From NCBI RefSeq assembly GCF_018613875.1, contig NZ_JAGGPJ010000029.1, forward strand, positions 61,388-125,387: 64,000 nt of DNA. Reading direction: 5' to 3'. Made by a program: the position numbers and the translations under genes. Source of the DNA: Arthrobacter sp. ISL-28. Lineage in GTDB: Bacteria > Actinomycetota > Actinomycetes > Actinomycetales > Micrococcaceae. Below are positions 1 to 8,646 of the stretch, piece by piece (the stretch's first letter is position 1; every line of letters starts with the position of its first letter). The notes beneath the pieces were generated by a model. It did no database searches. It saw nothing but the letters and a program-made list of their open reading frames with translations, and had not been told where the DNA came from.

Positions 1-205
1 CCGCCCGGCTCCCCATCGAGGGCCGCACGCCATAAAGCAAGCGCCGTAAGGAAACATCGATGCCTCCTTGCCACGCGGCGGACGCAAAGACATCGATCAG
101 CTACGCGCTCTTGCTGTTCTCCAACGCCATGGCGGCTTCCACGACGGCGTCGAAGAGCGCGTCCTTTTCATGGTGGCTCCCACTCCCGCGCCCTATTCAA
201 GAGTT

Positions 206-218
206 CTCTTGACAAGAG
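206..218 (+). promoter_or_regulatory. Palindromic operator over a -35-like box
   Basis: The 13-mer ctcttgacaagag is a perfect 6+1+6 palindrome and contains a consensus-like TTGACA (209-214). A weak -10 candidate lies about 17 bases downstream (ttctta). It sits about 60 bases before the membrane protein start at 276. A dyad over a -35 box suggests repressor control, but no regulator gene is adjacent. Confidence 0.35.
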
Positions 219-275
219 CACCGTCCTGGGATTCTTATTCAAGTACCCATTTAAATAAGAAAGGGGGTGGTGGCC

Positions 276-770
276 ATGTCCACCATCCAAACTCCTCACG
301 GACAGCAGTCCCGCCTCCGGACAGGAGCCGCTCTCATGACGCTGGCCGGTCTGGCTTTCGTGGGGTACGCCGTGATCTTCTTCGTCCTCAACTTCACGGA
401 CGCCTTCCTCGAGCTGGGTATCGGCCCCGATCAAGTGGGCAAGGGAAAAGCGGAGATCGAGGCCTTCAGCCCGCAGCTGTACCACTACATCAGCCATCTT
501 CATATCGCGGTCAGCGGCTTCATCGCTGCGACCGGGCTGGCCGTCGCGGGCCTGTCCTGGTATGGGGTGCGGCGCGGAGAACGCTGGGCCTTCGCCACGG
601 CCGTCACCGTCCCGGTCGTCGGACTCGCCGTGGCACTCCCCGCGCACTACCCGTGGGGTCTGGCAACACTTGGACACCTCGGCCTGATCTACCTCGCCGT
701 CCTCATTTTCCTCGTCGGAGTCGTGACAGCCTACAGTGGAATGCGAAGCCCCGCGATGACACACCACTAA
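276..770 (+). CDS. Hypothetical four-helix membrane protein
   Basis: This 164-residue protein is not assigned to a named family. Four hydrophobic segments are visible, at about residues 17-40, 75-98, 108-129 and 133-155, with a short soluble stretch between the first two, so it is probably a polytopic inner-membrane protein. The ATG at 276 is preferred over an in-frame GTG at 267 because a strong purine-rich ribosome site (aaggggg) lies 9 bases upstream of it. It is probably transcribed alone, with a dyad promoter upstream. The sequence reads as an intact gene with normal actinobacterial codon use. DUF998-type or DoxX-like membrane families are alternatives that a profile search would separate. 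Confidence 0.7.
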   Translation: MSTIQTPHGQQSRLRTGAALMTLAGLAFVGYAVIFFVLNFTDAFLELGIGPDQVGKGKAEIEAFSPQLYHYISHLHIAVSGFIAATGLAVAGLSWYGVRRGERWAFATAVTVPVVGLAVALPAHYPWGLATLGHLGLIYLAVLIFLVGVVTAYSGMRSPAMTHH

Positions 771-825
771 CACTCCACTCGACGGCCCAAAAACCCAGCC
801 CCGATAGTCCTCGTAGCACGAGAAA

Positions 826-860
826 GCAGCGGAGCCGGAAGTCTTACGTGGCTCCGCTGC
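826..860 (-). terminator. Hairpin terminator downstream of the UvrA-like remnant
   Basis: Eleven-base arms gcagcggagcc and ggctccgctgc flank a 13-base loop. Read on the minus strand the stem is followed by tttct, so it best terminates minus-strand transcription. This matches the minus-strand UvrA-like gene end at 866. It could also end the membrane protein gene on the plus strand. Confidence 0.5.
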
Positions 861-865
861 GGATC

Positions 866-972
866 TCACGCGCCGACGTAGCTTGCGAGGTGCTGGCCGG
901 TGAGAGTTGAGCGGGAGGCGATGCGGTCAGCCGGCATTCCCTCAAAGACGACGCGGCCGCCCTGGCCGCAGG
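866..972 (-). pseudogene. UvrA-like ATPase, C-terminal remnant
   Basis: The minus strand reads GGRVVFEGMPADRIASRS followed by TLTGQHLASYVGA and a stop at 866. This resembles the C-terminal tail of UvrA and UvrA-like drug-resistance ABC ATPases (VFEGTPADLV...STLTGEHLA). Only about 35 residues remain. The upstream sequence (975-1148) has no further recognisable coding similarity, so everything before the tail is deleted. The hairpin terminator at 826-860 is probably its original terminator. The identification rests on a short but characteristic motif. Confidence 0.5.
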
Positions 973-1148
973 GCAGAGGTCCTAAAAGGCAGCTACGTCG
1001 AGGTCGGAATGAAGCCTCACCTTCAGCGACCGCTTCCCGGCAGCTGAAAGACTACTAAAGAAATCGCCGGATACACCCTTTATGAGATAGTCCCGGCCGG
1101 GGAGATAGTGCTCCCTCTCAGCGGCGGCGAATCCTGACAGTTCCATCA

Positions 1149-1763
1149 TCACCGCACGTTTTCGAGCCTTGCCCGGGTCAAATCGGGAGCTTCCGCTATT
1201 GCCTTGACGGCCTCCCTGGCGCTGTTGACGGCGCCAGGGAAGGCGTCGTTTCCGAGTTTGGTGGAGTTGAACAAGATGCTTGGGCGCCGCGTTCGGCCCC
1301 GTTCGCGGCGTCGCCCGCAGAGTCCGCGATGATGCAGAGTGCGCAACTGGCAGAGGTTGTGACGTTGGTTGTTATCCGGTCGATGGCTGGTCGACGTCAG
1401 GGCGGGAGGACTGACCGGGTAGCCCGAGGGATAGGGAGAGGTCGCTGGGTCCGATCCATATGGCGTCGAGTCCTTGGACTGCGGCGATCCCGGCGCTGTT
1501 TGCTGCGTACGGCCTTGTCTTCTGCCTGGGCAATGACGAGGGTGTTCGCCCTGGCGGCCTCGAGGTGCGCCTGCAGCGGCACCGTGCTGTGTCTGCCGGC
1601 GAGGGTATTCACGGCCAGGCCTTGGGTCCTGAAGGGCGGATAGTGGGCGGCAGCGGCTTCGGCGGCTGTGGAAATGTGGGGAAGGACCACGCCTGTGGCG
1701 CCGACGTCGAGGGCGCGCAGGATCAGCAGCGGGTCGTTGTGGCCGGTTCGATGGTTCCTGTAG
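1149..1763 (-). pseudogene. HpcH/HpaI-family aldolase, frameshifted remnant
   Basis: Three minus-strand frames together rebuild the second half of an HpcH/HpaI aldolase/citrate lyase-like protein, a class II pyruvate aldolase. The first piece includes HNDPLLILRALDVGATGVVL and later ARANTLVIAQAEDKAV (about 1500-1763). The second, in another frame, reads AGIAAVQGLDAIWIGPSDLS (about 1390-1500). The third ends ILFNSTKLGNDAFPG...ARLENVR before a stop at 1149. The IGPSDLS signature is diagnostic of the family. The N-terminal 100 or more residues are missing and at least two frameshifts separate the pieces, so no functional enzyme is expected. Confidence 0.7.
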
Positions 1764-1813
1764 GTTTTCCGCAAGAACCCATGATTTTGCGCAGCCCCGG
1801 CGCAGGATGATGC

Positions 1814-2151
1814 AACGTCCTCGACGGGCAGGTGGTCGACACCCGCGCGGACACTCAAGGCTGGAGCGCCACAGTCTCCCTCACTCCTTTCACCGGTGCC
1901 GACACTGAAACCGTGATCCCGGCCTCCGCCGCCACCTAGACCCCGGCCGCAGCGGACGAGACCGGAACATCCAACGTGACCGCCGCCGGCGCGCAGGACC
2001 CGTCCGCGGCCAGAACGGTGCAGACAGCGGGAGGGGTCAACGGCAACAACACCGCCACCTGCCGCCACCTGGGACCCCAGGGAACAAGGACGGCATCATG
2101 GCGTTCACGAAAGACGGCGCCAGATACCGGCTGAGTTACAACGTCCGCTGA
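1814..2151 (+). pseudogene. Secreted WxL-like repeat protein remnant
   Basis: Plus-strand translation gives VVDTRADTQGWSATVSLTPF, then AATYTP-like and NGNNTATW-like stretches across an internal stop (about 1937). It ends GIMAFTKDGARYRLSYNVR before a TGA at 2149. The GWSATVS...FTG and GNNTATW pattern resembles WxL-like surface or secreted beta-sandwich proteins of Gram-positive bacteria. A small duplication around gccacctgccgccacct shifts the frame. No start or signal peptide remains. The identification is by pattern only. Confidence 0.4.
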
Positions 2152-2372
2152 GCCAAACGCCGGCAAGAAGTACCGCGCCACCGCTCCGGACTTGCAGGAC
2201 TTCTTTCCCCGCCCGCAACTTCCTTCCTCCGCATTTGTCCCGGATTGGCCATGACGGATCCTCGCTCGGTCCCCAGTAACCCCATACCCTCTTACCTGAC
2301 CGGGGAAGCTGGAGCTTCCCGTAGCCTCAACGCGCCCTGTTGCGGAGCTGACGCGCACGGTATGTTGCTCGA

Positions 2373-3614
2373 ATGGACGATACATATCAGGTCATCGTGG
2401 TTGGCGGCGGGTTTGCCGGCATGACCGCGGCCGAGGAGCTCGGCCGCAAGGGTATTCGGGCACTCCTGATCGACGTGAACAATTACCACCAGTTCCAGCC
2501 CCTTCTGTACCAGGTGGCGGCGTCGCAGATCGGCGTGTCTGCGGTGGCTCGGCCTCTTCGTTCCGTGTTCCGCGGCATCAAAGGCGTGCGTGTCCTCACG
2601 GCGAAGGTGACGGCGATCGATCCCGCCACCCGCACCGTTACCACGGCCGACGGCTCCCCTTACCAGGCACGGATCCTCGTCATTGCCGCAGGCGCCGTCC
2701 CGAACTTCTTCAACACTCCGGGCGCCGAAGAACATGCCTATCCGCTGTATTCAGTGGCCGATGCCACCCGACTGAGCGCTGCCCTCACCCGCGCCCTGGA
2801 TGAGGCGGACCGTGAGCATGCGGGCAGCGCGGACGTCGTCGTGGTCGGCGGCGGCCCCACCGGAGTGGAGACCGCTGGTGCCCTGGCGGAGAACGTCAAG
2901 TACATTGTGCCGAAGTATTTTTCGCCGGGCCTTGCTGGCCGGTGTCGCATCCATCTGGTGGATATGGTGCCGAACGTGCTGATGGCGTTCTCCGCCAAGT
3001 CACAGGCGTATACCCGTGACCGGCTGGTGAAACTCGGGGTACAGCTGCACATGGGCCAGGGCGTGACCGATGTCCGTCCCGACGGCGTCACGCTCGCGGA
3101 CGGGACCGTCATTCCAGCCCGGATCGTTGTGTGGGCCGGGGGCTTGCAGGCCGGACAAATCATCGCCGAGTCCGGCCTGCCGCAGGGGAAAGGCGGACGC
3201 ATCGACGTACTGACCGATCTGACCGCGCCCGCGGCCGAGGGCGTCTACGTGCTGGGCGATGCAGCCAACATCACCGATGCCGCAGGCGCCAAACTTCCCC
3301 AGCTCGGTTCCGTCGCCCAGCAGTCCGGCAAATGGGCCGCCCGCAACATCTACGCTGACCTCACCGGCGGCACGCGCCAGCCGTTCGTCTATCGGGACAA
3401 GGGCTACATGGCAATGGTCGGCCGCGGAGCCGCAGTCGCCGAACTCGGCCGCAAGCGTATCCAACTGCAAGGCCCGCTGGCGTTCGTCTCCTGGTTGGGG
3501 GTTCACCTCGCCTTGCTGCCCGGTTTCCAGCAGAAGCTCCGTGCCCTCTTTTCCTGGGCTAATGGCTACGTCACGCACAGCCCGTCGCAGGTGATTGTCG
3601 GCAGACCCGACTAG
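2373..3614 (+). CDS. ndh: Type II NADH dehydrogenase (NDH-2)
   Basis: This 413-residue FAD-dependent NADH:quinone oxidoreductase would pass electrons from NADH to menaquinone at the inner membrane face without pumping protons. It shows an N-terminal FAD-binding motif (VVGGGFAG, about residues 9-16), a second dinucleotide motif for NADH (VVGGGPTGVE, about 156-165) and the late GDAAN motif that contacts FAD (about 296). The hydrophobic C-terminal part (about 365-395) fits membrane attachment. Length is usual for the family. The ATG start directly precedes the FAD motif, but no good ribosome site is seen, so a leaderless transcript is possible. Its neighbours are gene remnants. Confidence 0.88.
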   Translation: MDDTYQVIVVGGGFAGMTAAEELGRKGIRALLIDVNNYHQFQPLLYQVAASQIGVSAVARPLRSVFRGIKGVRVLTAKVTAIDPATRTVTTADGSPYQARILVIAAGAVPNFFNTPGAEEHAYPLYSVADATRLSAALTRALDEADREHAGSADVVVVGGGPTGVETAGALAENVKYIVPKYFSPGLAGRCRIHLVDMVPNVLMAFSAKSQAYTRDRLVKLGVQLHMGQGVTDVRPDGVTLADGTVIPARIVVWAGGLQAGQIIAESGLPQGKGGRIDVLTDLTAPAAEGVYVLGDAANITDAAGAKLPQLGSVAQQSGKWAARNIYADLTGGTRQPFVYRDKGYMAMVGRGAAVAELGRKRIQLQGPLAFVSWLGVHLALLPGFQQKLRALFSWANGYVTHSPSQVIVGRPD

Positions 3615-3696
3615 CCGATATGAGGTACGTGCAGCCCTCAAGCGGCACCCGTGGGCGGTCGGGCTTCTTGAAAACCGCTCCTCCCCCGGCGCGGCG

Positions 3697-3737
3697 ACCC
3701 CGAGCCACCCTGGGCACCTTAGGTGCGGCGGGGTTTT
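3697..3737 (+). terminator. Candidate terminator after ndh
   Basis: Arms accccg (3697) and cggggt (3729) enclose an inner hairpin around gcaccttaggtgc and are followed by tttt. The position about 85 bases after the ndh stop fits rho-independent termination. Pairing between the outer and inner stems is imperfect. Confidence 0.4.
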
Positions 3738-4010
3738 CGGTTCAGCTATCGTGTCGGTCTTCAAACCGTGGGGCAAGGTATAAAGGTTTGCCGCCTTGCG
3801 CGAGCGGTCCGGCCCGCGGCGGGAGGCGTCCGGTTTCGACGCCACGTAAGCCATCGGGTTGACCGACGGCACCCTCGTGAGCCACCGATCCGGTCCTGAG
3901 ACCGGCCCAGCGACGGACGCGGTAGCGGATATGGGTGGCCTTCGGGGTGTCGATCACCCGAACGATCTCCATCTCGATCCGCGACGGCAATACGTCGAAC
4001 AACCGACGAC

Positions 4011-4136
4011 CACGACCAGCAGACCGAATCCGTCGCGACAACCTTTGAAGACGGCTACAAAGTCGCAGAAATCGTCGACACCATCGAACGCGCGGCAGAA
4101 GAACGCGGCACACTCCCGGTGGCATTCACCCCATAG
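4011..4136 (+). pseudogene. Gfo/Idh/MocA oxidoreductase, C-terminal remnant
   Basis: The plus strand reads TTFEDGYKVAEIVDTIERAA and then EERGTLPVAFTP before a TAG at 4134. This resembles the end of Gfo/Idh/MocA NAD(P)-dependent sugar or inositol dehydrogenases (TFEDGYRVA.IVDAI..S). Only about 40 residues survive and the Rossmann domain is absent. The stretch before it (3738-4010) has no recognisable gene on either strand. It directly precedes the copied aconitase fragment, so this is a junction of unrelated gene ends. Confidence 0.5.
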
Positions 4137-4161
4137 GAAACAGCGGGGGGCAGAAAAGCCC

Positions 4162-4612
4162 CCTGCCCGCGCGGCCCAAACCTCGCGACACGTCCGGGCA
4201 CATAGTGGTTGCCGGCGCGAACTACGGCCAGGGATCCTCGCGGGAGCACGCGGCAATCACCCCGCGTTATCTTGGACTGCGCGCCGTAGTGGCCATCTCG
4301 TTCGCGCGAATCCACTGGCAGAACCTGGCCAACTTCGGCGTCCTCGCACTCGAATTCACAAATGCCGCCGACCACGATCGTATCCAGCAAGACGATGTGC
4401 TCCTGCTGACAGGCACACGCGAGGCGCTCGTAACTGGCACGGCGATCCTCGTGCACAACAAGACCCGGGATGAGGCCTACCCTGTGCGGCACAGTCTCTC
4501 GACCCGTCAGATCGACATGCTCCTCGCCGGTGGTCTCATCCCTTGGCTGCGCGAGCGAAGGGCGCAGGATACGCCCACGAACCCTAGAACGTTCGCGCAC
4601 GGGTCAGCCATC
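4162..4612 (+). pseudogene. Inverted duplicate of the aconitase 3' end
   Basis: This stretch encodes VVAGANYGQGSSREHAAITP and continues nearly identically to the last 120 or so residues of the complete aconitase-family gene at 6220-8196, in the opposite orientation. Homology starts near ctgcccg at 4162. It runs past the end of the coding sequence to the gaacgtt that follows the intact stop, where one inserted base changes the frame. Only the swivel-domain end is present, so it cannot be active. The two copies form an inverted repeat with about 1.6 kb between them. Confidence 0.85.
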
Positions 4613-4755
4613 CCACGCCGTTCATCCATATCGGGGCGCTCGCATGAAGCACTAAGACAGCAGAAAGCCTCGACGCTCAAAGAAGGAAGGAACCGGCCAC
4701 AAGAAAAGCTACCGACAAACACGGCGTGACCGACACCCAAAGCGAGCTCCCGGAC

Positions 4756-4915
4756 AGGGTGTGTACATTGTGCGCGCAGTCAGAGGCCCGAAAAGGGCCT
4801 CTGACTGCGGAAACACTGTTCCAGAGGTGGGACTCGAACCACATTCCAATCCCTGCAAACACTGGGAACTCCAGAAAACATCGCCAATCCAAGCCACTCC
4901 GGCAGGTGTACGACC
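4756..4915. repeat. tRNA-3'-end-like direct repeat, copy A, with hairpin
   Basis: This segment matches 47415-47572 in the same orientation: tgcggaaacactgt, then aggtgggactcgaacc (4825-4840), then an atc-ccaatcc block. Read on the minus strand, ggttcgagtcccacct is a tRNA T-arm and acceptor-side sequence, but the rest of the cloverleaf is missing. A 15-base perfect stem with a gaaaa loop (4775-4809) follows it on that strand and looks like a tRNA terminator. It may be an integration-site remnant or a dispersed intergenic repeat. Confidence 0.55.
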
Positions 4916-5625
4916 CAGTCCGGAGCCAAATCCGTGACATTGGCAACACCGCCTTTCTGACAGATTTTGTGCAACCCAAAGCAGCTGCCGCACTCCTGAA
5001 CCAGGGGGCGCGACAGCTGTGCTGAGCCCACCGATGCCGGCGCCGATGATCGCGCGGCGCTTCGCCTTCCCCGTCGTCGCCTGCCTCCCCCTTGTCCACG
5101 GGCCGACTGGGAGGCTGCAGGGACCGCTACATGACCGTGACGAGGGGCGCCACCTGTCGACTCGGGGTCGATGCCGACCCGCAGAGGCTCACCGAATTCG
5201 TCGACCACGCGAGCCGCGTCGTATCGCTCCCGGTGGGGCGTCGCGCCGCCCAGCCCTACACCGTGACGCACGGTACGGCACCGTCGGGGAGACGACCCGG
5301 ATGGCCGCGAGGGTGACGACGAACCAGCGTAGTCGCACGCACTCGATCCCAGTCGAGCGCCCCCACTGCAGGGGCAAGTCTATGTGGACGGCGAGCCCAA
5401 GCGAGGACTGCGCGGCAATGCCGATGGGACCAATGAGTAGCTGGAGGATGGCTAGCGCGAGCAACGCCGCGACGCCAGCATCCAGACCCTCCAGCCAGCT
5501 GCCGGCGCGACCAGGAACCCAGGCGTGGAACACCACTGGCAGCGAGGCCGGAGACTCCGCCCTGCCCGAAAACCAACCCGCAGCCGGCCGCATAGAACAA
5601 CCGCGACCAACCGCCGATCGGTGGA
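4916..5625. other. No intact gene; possible membrane-protein remnant
   Basis: No intact gene is visible here. The minus strand at about 5270-5490 reads ALLALAILQLLIGPIGIAAQ and then a second hydrophobic stretch (RWFVVTLAAIRVV), which could be two helices of a decayed membrane protein. There is no credible start or ribosome site and the frame runs into low-quality sequence. Nothing else is recognised. Confidence 0.3.
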
Positions 5626-5934
5626 TCAAGGCCTAGGGGCGGCCACCTTCTCGATGGCAACCGTCTCGATGATTCTGGTGGAAGGCTCGCCGACCAGAGC
5701 AGGAGCCGTCACACCGGTTTTCCACGTGTCGTTCTGCAGCCGGGCCAGGAAGTCCACGGCGGCCTCCTCCGTATCGAAATCCATCTCCAGCATTACGTAG
5801 TCCTCCTGGTCGAGCGGACGCGAGATCCGGTAGGACCGCACCCCCGACGTAGCGCGGTCCAGAGGGTCACTGTCGAAAGCTCTCCTCCACATGCCGAAGT
5901 CCCGGACCTGATGTTCGATTTGCAGGGTAATCAT
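5626..5934 (-). CDS. Small conserved protein, dimeric alpha/beta barrel-like
   Basis: The 102-residue protein begins MITLQIEHQVRDFGMWRRAF and has the pattern of small cytoplasmic ferredoxin-like-fold proteins related to the antibiotic biosynthesis monooxygenase and Dabb superfamily: a beta strand, a VRDF.W..AFD loop, a central EMDFDTEEAAVDFLARL helix and a terminal strand. The function is unknown. The ATG start is supported by a gggag site 8 bases upstream. It is a single gene between the aconitase duplicate and the aconitase gene, both of which overlap regions of rearrangement, yet the frame is intact. No catalytic residues can be assigned. Confidence 0.65.
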   Translation of the reverse strand: MITLQIEHQVRDFGMWRRAFDSDPLDRATSGVRSYRISRPLDQEDYVMLEMDFDTEEAAVDFLARLQNDTWKTGVTAPALVGEPSTRIIETVAIEKVAAPRP

Positions 5935-6219
5935 GGTGGTACTCCCGTCGACGGTTCTGCACGCCTAACCTTAGGCCGGAAGTCCGGAATTTGGGGCAGT
6001 CAACGCGTGAGGTCCTGATTTTTCGGCGCGAAGGCCAGACGGGTCGGTGGTCACGCCGTGGGAAGGACCCCGAGCTCGTAGTAGCAGCGACCGAGATGAT
6101 TCCACCGGAGTGCGTGGTAGATGGCGAGGCCTCGTCGCCGCGCGGATGCGCGGCACCGACCATAAACCAGCCCAAAGGAAGCCGCATCCGCCGCCCCAGT
6201 TACCCGTAGACCAACGTTC

Positions 6220-8196
6220 TTAGGGTTCGTGGGCGTCCCGCGCCCTACGCTCACGCAGCCAAGGGATGAGACCACCGGCGAGGAGCATTTCGATCTGACG
6301 GGTCGAGAGACTGTGCCGCACAGGGTAGGCCTCATCCCGGGTCTTGTTGTGCACGAGGATCGCCGTGCCAGTTACGAGCGCCTCGCGTGTGCCTGTCAGC
6401 AGGAGCACATCGTCTTGCTGGATACGATCGTGGTCGGCGGCATTCGTGAATTCGAGTGCGAGGACGCCGAAGTTGGCCAGGTTCTGCCAGTGGATTCGCG
6501 CGAACGAGATGGCCACTACGGCGCGCAGTCCGAGATAACGCGGGGTGATTGCCGCGTGCTCCCGCGAGGATCCCTGGCCATAGTTCGCGCCGGCAACCAC
6601 TATGTGCCCGGACGTGTCTCGGGTTTCGGCGGCACGGGCAGCGTAGGTTTCATCGACCTGGGCGAAGGTGAATTCGGCGAGCTTGGGGATGTTGCTGCGG
6701 TAGGGCAAAGCACGTGCGCCGGCCGGCAGGATCTCATCGGTGGAGATATCGTCGCCAAGGACCAGGGCGACCGGTGCCTCGATCCGGTCGGCGAGTGGGC
6801 CGAAGACCGGGAGCGATGAGATGTTTTCGCCCTTGATCAGTGTCACTGTGGAGGCCTCTTCCGGCGGCAACGGCTTCTCCAGCATCGTCAGGTTCACACT
6901 CGCCACCGCGGGCAGTTCGATCGCGGGATACTCCAGGTCGAAGAGTTCTACCAGGTCCCGCGGGTCAGTGATCGTTCCGGTGAGTGCGGCCGCCGCGGCC
7001 GTCTCCGGCGAGCACAGGTAGACCGAGTCTTCCCGCGTGCCCGAACGGCCCGGGAAGTTTCGCGGCATGGTGCGCAGGCTGTTGCTTCCGCTCGCGGGAG
7101 CCTGGCCCATGCCGATGCAGCCAAGGCATCCGGACTGATGCAACCGGGCTCCGGCGCTGATCAGATCGAAAGTGGCGCCCATTTTCGTTAGGTCCTGCAG
7201 GATCTGCCGGGTGCTGGGATTGACGTCGAAGGACAGGCCGGGGCGGGACTGCCGCCCCTTGGTGATTGCGGCGACTATCGCGAAGTCCCGCAATCCCGGA
7301 TTCGCCGATGACCCGATCACAACCTGCCCCACGGACCTGCCGGCGACCTCCCGCACCGGCACGACATTCCCAGGTGAACCCGGAAGCGCGATGAGCGGCT
7401 CAATCGCAGAAAGGTCGATCTCCTCACGCACGTCATACGCGGCATCGGTGTCGGCGAGAAGTTCGGTGAAGTCGCCCTCGCGGTGCTCGGAGCGCAGGAA
7501 GGTCCGAACCTTCTCGTCCGCCGGGAAAACAGTGGTCGTTGCCCCCAATTCAGCGCCCATATTGGCGATCACATGCCGGTCCATCGCCGTCAATGTCGCA
7601 AGGCCGGGGCCGTGGTACTCGATGATCCGGTTCAGTCCGCCATCGACGCCGTGCCGACGCAGCATTTCCAGAATGACGTCCTTGGCGCTGGTCCACGGCG
7701 GCAACGCTCCATAAAGCCGCACGCCCCAGATCTCCGGCATCTTCAGAAAGAGCGGTTCTCCCGCGATGGCCAGGGCCACCTCGGTGCCCCCGACGCCGAT
7801 GGCCAGCATCCCGAGCGAACCTGCGGCCGGGGTGTGGCTGTCGGAGCCGACCATGGTCTTGCCTGGAATCCCGAACCGCTGCATATGGGTCGGGTGAGAT
7901 ACCCCGTTGCCGGCCTTGGAGAACCACAGACCGAACCGCAGGCACGCGGAACGGAGAAAATCATGATCCTCCGCGTTCTTGCTGTCGGCCTGCAAGAGAT
8001 TGTGGTCAACGTATTGCACGGACACTTCCGTCAGGGCGCGGTCCAGCCCCAGCGCCTCCAGCTCAAGCATGACCAAGGTTCCGGTCGCGTCCTGGGTGAG
8101 GGTCTGGTCAACATGCAAACCGATCTCCGACCCGGGAATCATCTCCCCCGCAACCAAATGTGATGCGATGAGCTTCTGGGCGACGTTATGAGCCAT
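6220..8196 (-). CDS. Aconitase-family hydratase
   Basis: This 658-residue protein of the aconitase/homoaconitase/isopropylmalate dehydratase superfamily is close to the single-chain putative aconitate hydratase type (about 640-660 residues). It would interconvert citrate and isocitrate, or a related hydroxyacid pair, using a 4Fe-4S cluster. Domains 1-3 include HPTH, GSDSHT (about 118-122) and SGCLGCIGMGQAP with C357 and C360. The C-terminal swivel domain has NYGQGSSREHAA. The usual third ligand in GSCTN is replaced: the protein reads GSSANP, with Ser at 297. The ATG start lies at the head of the conserved N-terminus. An IclR-type dyad lies upstream. The 3' end is duplicated in inverted orientation at 4162-4612. 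Confidence 0.85.
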   Translation of the reverse strand: MAHNVAQKLIASHLVAGEMIPGSEIGLHVDQTLTQDATGTLVMLELEALGLDRALTEVSVQYVDHNLLQADSKNAEDHDFLRSACLRFGLWFSKAGNGVSHPTHMQRFGIPGKTMVGSDSHTPAAGSLGMLAIGVGGTEVALAIAGEPLFLKMPEIWGVRLYGALPPWTSAKDVILEMLRRHGVDGGLNRIIEYHGPGLATLTAMDRHVIANMGAELGATTTVFPADEKVRTFLRSEHREGDFTELLADTDAAYDVREEIDLSAIEPLIALPGSPGNVVPVREVAGRSVGQVVIGSSANPGLRDFAIVAAITKGRQSRPGLSFDVNPSTRQILQDLTKMGATFDLISAGARLHQSGCLGCIGMGQAPASGSNSLRTMPRNFPGRSGTREDSVYLCSPETAAAAALTGTITDPRDLVELFDLEYPAIELPAVASVNLTMLEKPLPPEEASTVTLIKGENISSLPVFGPLADRIEAPVALVLGDDISTDEILPAGARALPYRSNIPKLAEFTFAQVDETYAARAAETRDTSGHIVVAGANYGQGSSREHAAITPRYLGLRAVVAISFARIHWQNLANFGVLALEFTNAADHDRIQQDDVLLLTGTREALVTGTAILVHNKTRDEAYPVRHSLSTRQIEMLLAGGLIPWLRERRARDAHEP

Positions 8197-8646
8197 GGTG
8201 AGCGTCCTTACTCGATCCGGCTGCCCCCAGACCTGTCAGGTAAGTAACAGGCCTCCGGGGGCATGCCGCTTTACCCCCAACGTAGCCCGCTGATGGCGCC
8301 GGGGCCAGTAGCAGGCGTCGTACCCCGTTACAGCACCCGACGGGCCGGGGGGAATTGCGGAGACGCATCTCGTCCATAATATGGATATCGGCGTTTCAAA
8401 GACCACACCAGCACCCGCCCGCCAAGCCAGGAAGGCCGCGCAACTTCTGCTGACACCCGCCACGTAACTCCCCTTCCTAGCGTGGAGTTCTAGCTCCGGG
8501 GAGAGGGCCGGTGACGACCGAGATCGGCCGGATTTGCCCTCGGCACCGCAAGGGCACCAGCCGAAACTAAACCCGGTCCCAGGACTGGCGGCGCCGCATG
8601 CCCTGGAGACGCCACGAACTGGCCCTATCAGCTGTGGATGAATGTC
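8197..8646. other. Intergenic region upstream of the aconitase gene
   Basis: About 450 bases hold the aconitase promoter region and the 3' flank of the helix-turn-helix regulator. No convincing coding frame was found. The only structured site noticed is the dyad at 8373-8385. Confidence 0.4.
8373..8385. promoter_or_regulatory. IclR-like dyad upstream of the aconitase gene
   Basis: The sequence tccataatatgga has 5-base arms (tccat/atgga) around aat, like operators of NdgR and other IclR regulators that act on leuCD-type genes in actinobacteria. It lies about 180 bases before the aconitase start. No IclR gene is in the window. Confidence 0.35.

Noticed and set aside
68..910. 280-codon plus-strand frame at the window start
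   Set aside because: It overlaps the better-supported membrane protein at 276-770 in another frame, and its translation is Arg/Pro-rich with no motif.
4825..4840. tRNA gene on the minus strand
   Set aside because: Only a T-arm-like block is present; the anticodon and D arms and a pairing acceptor stem cannot be found, and the T stem itself does not pair fully. The same applies at 47481-47496.
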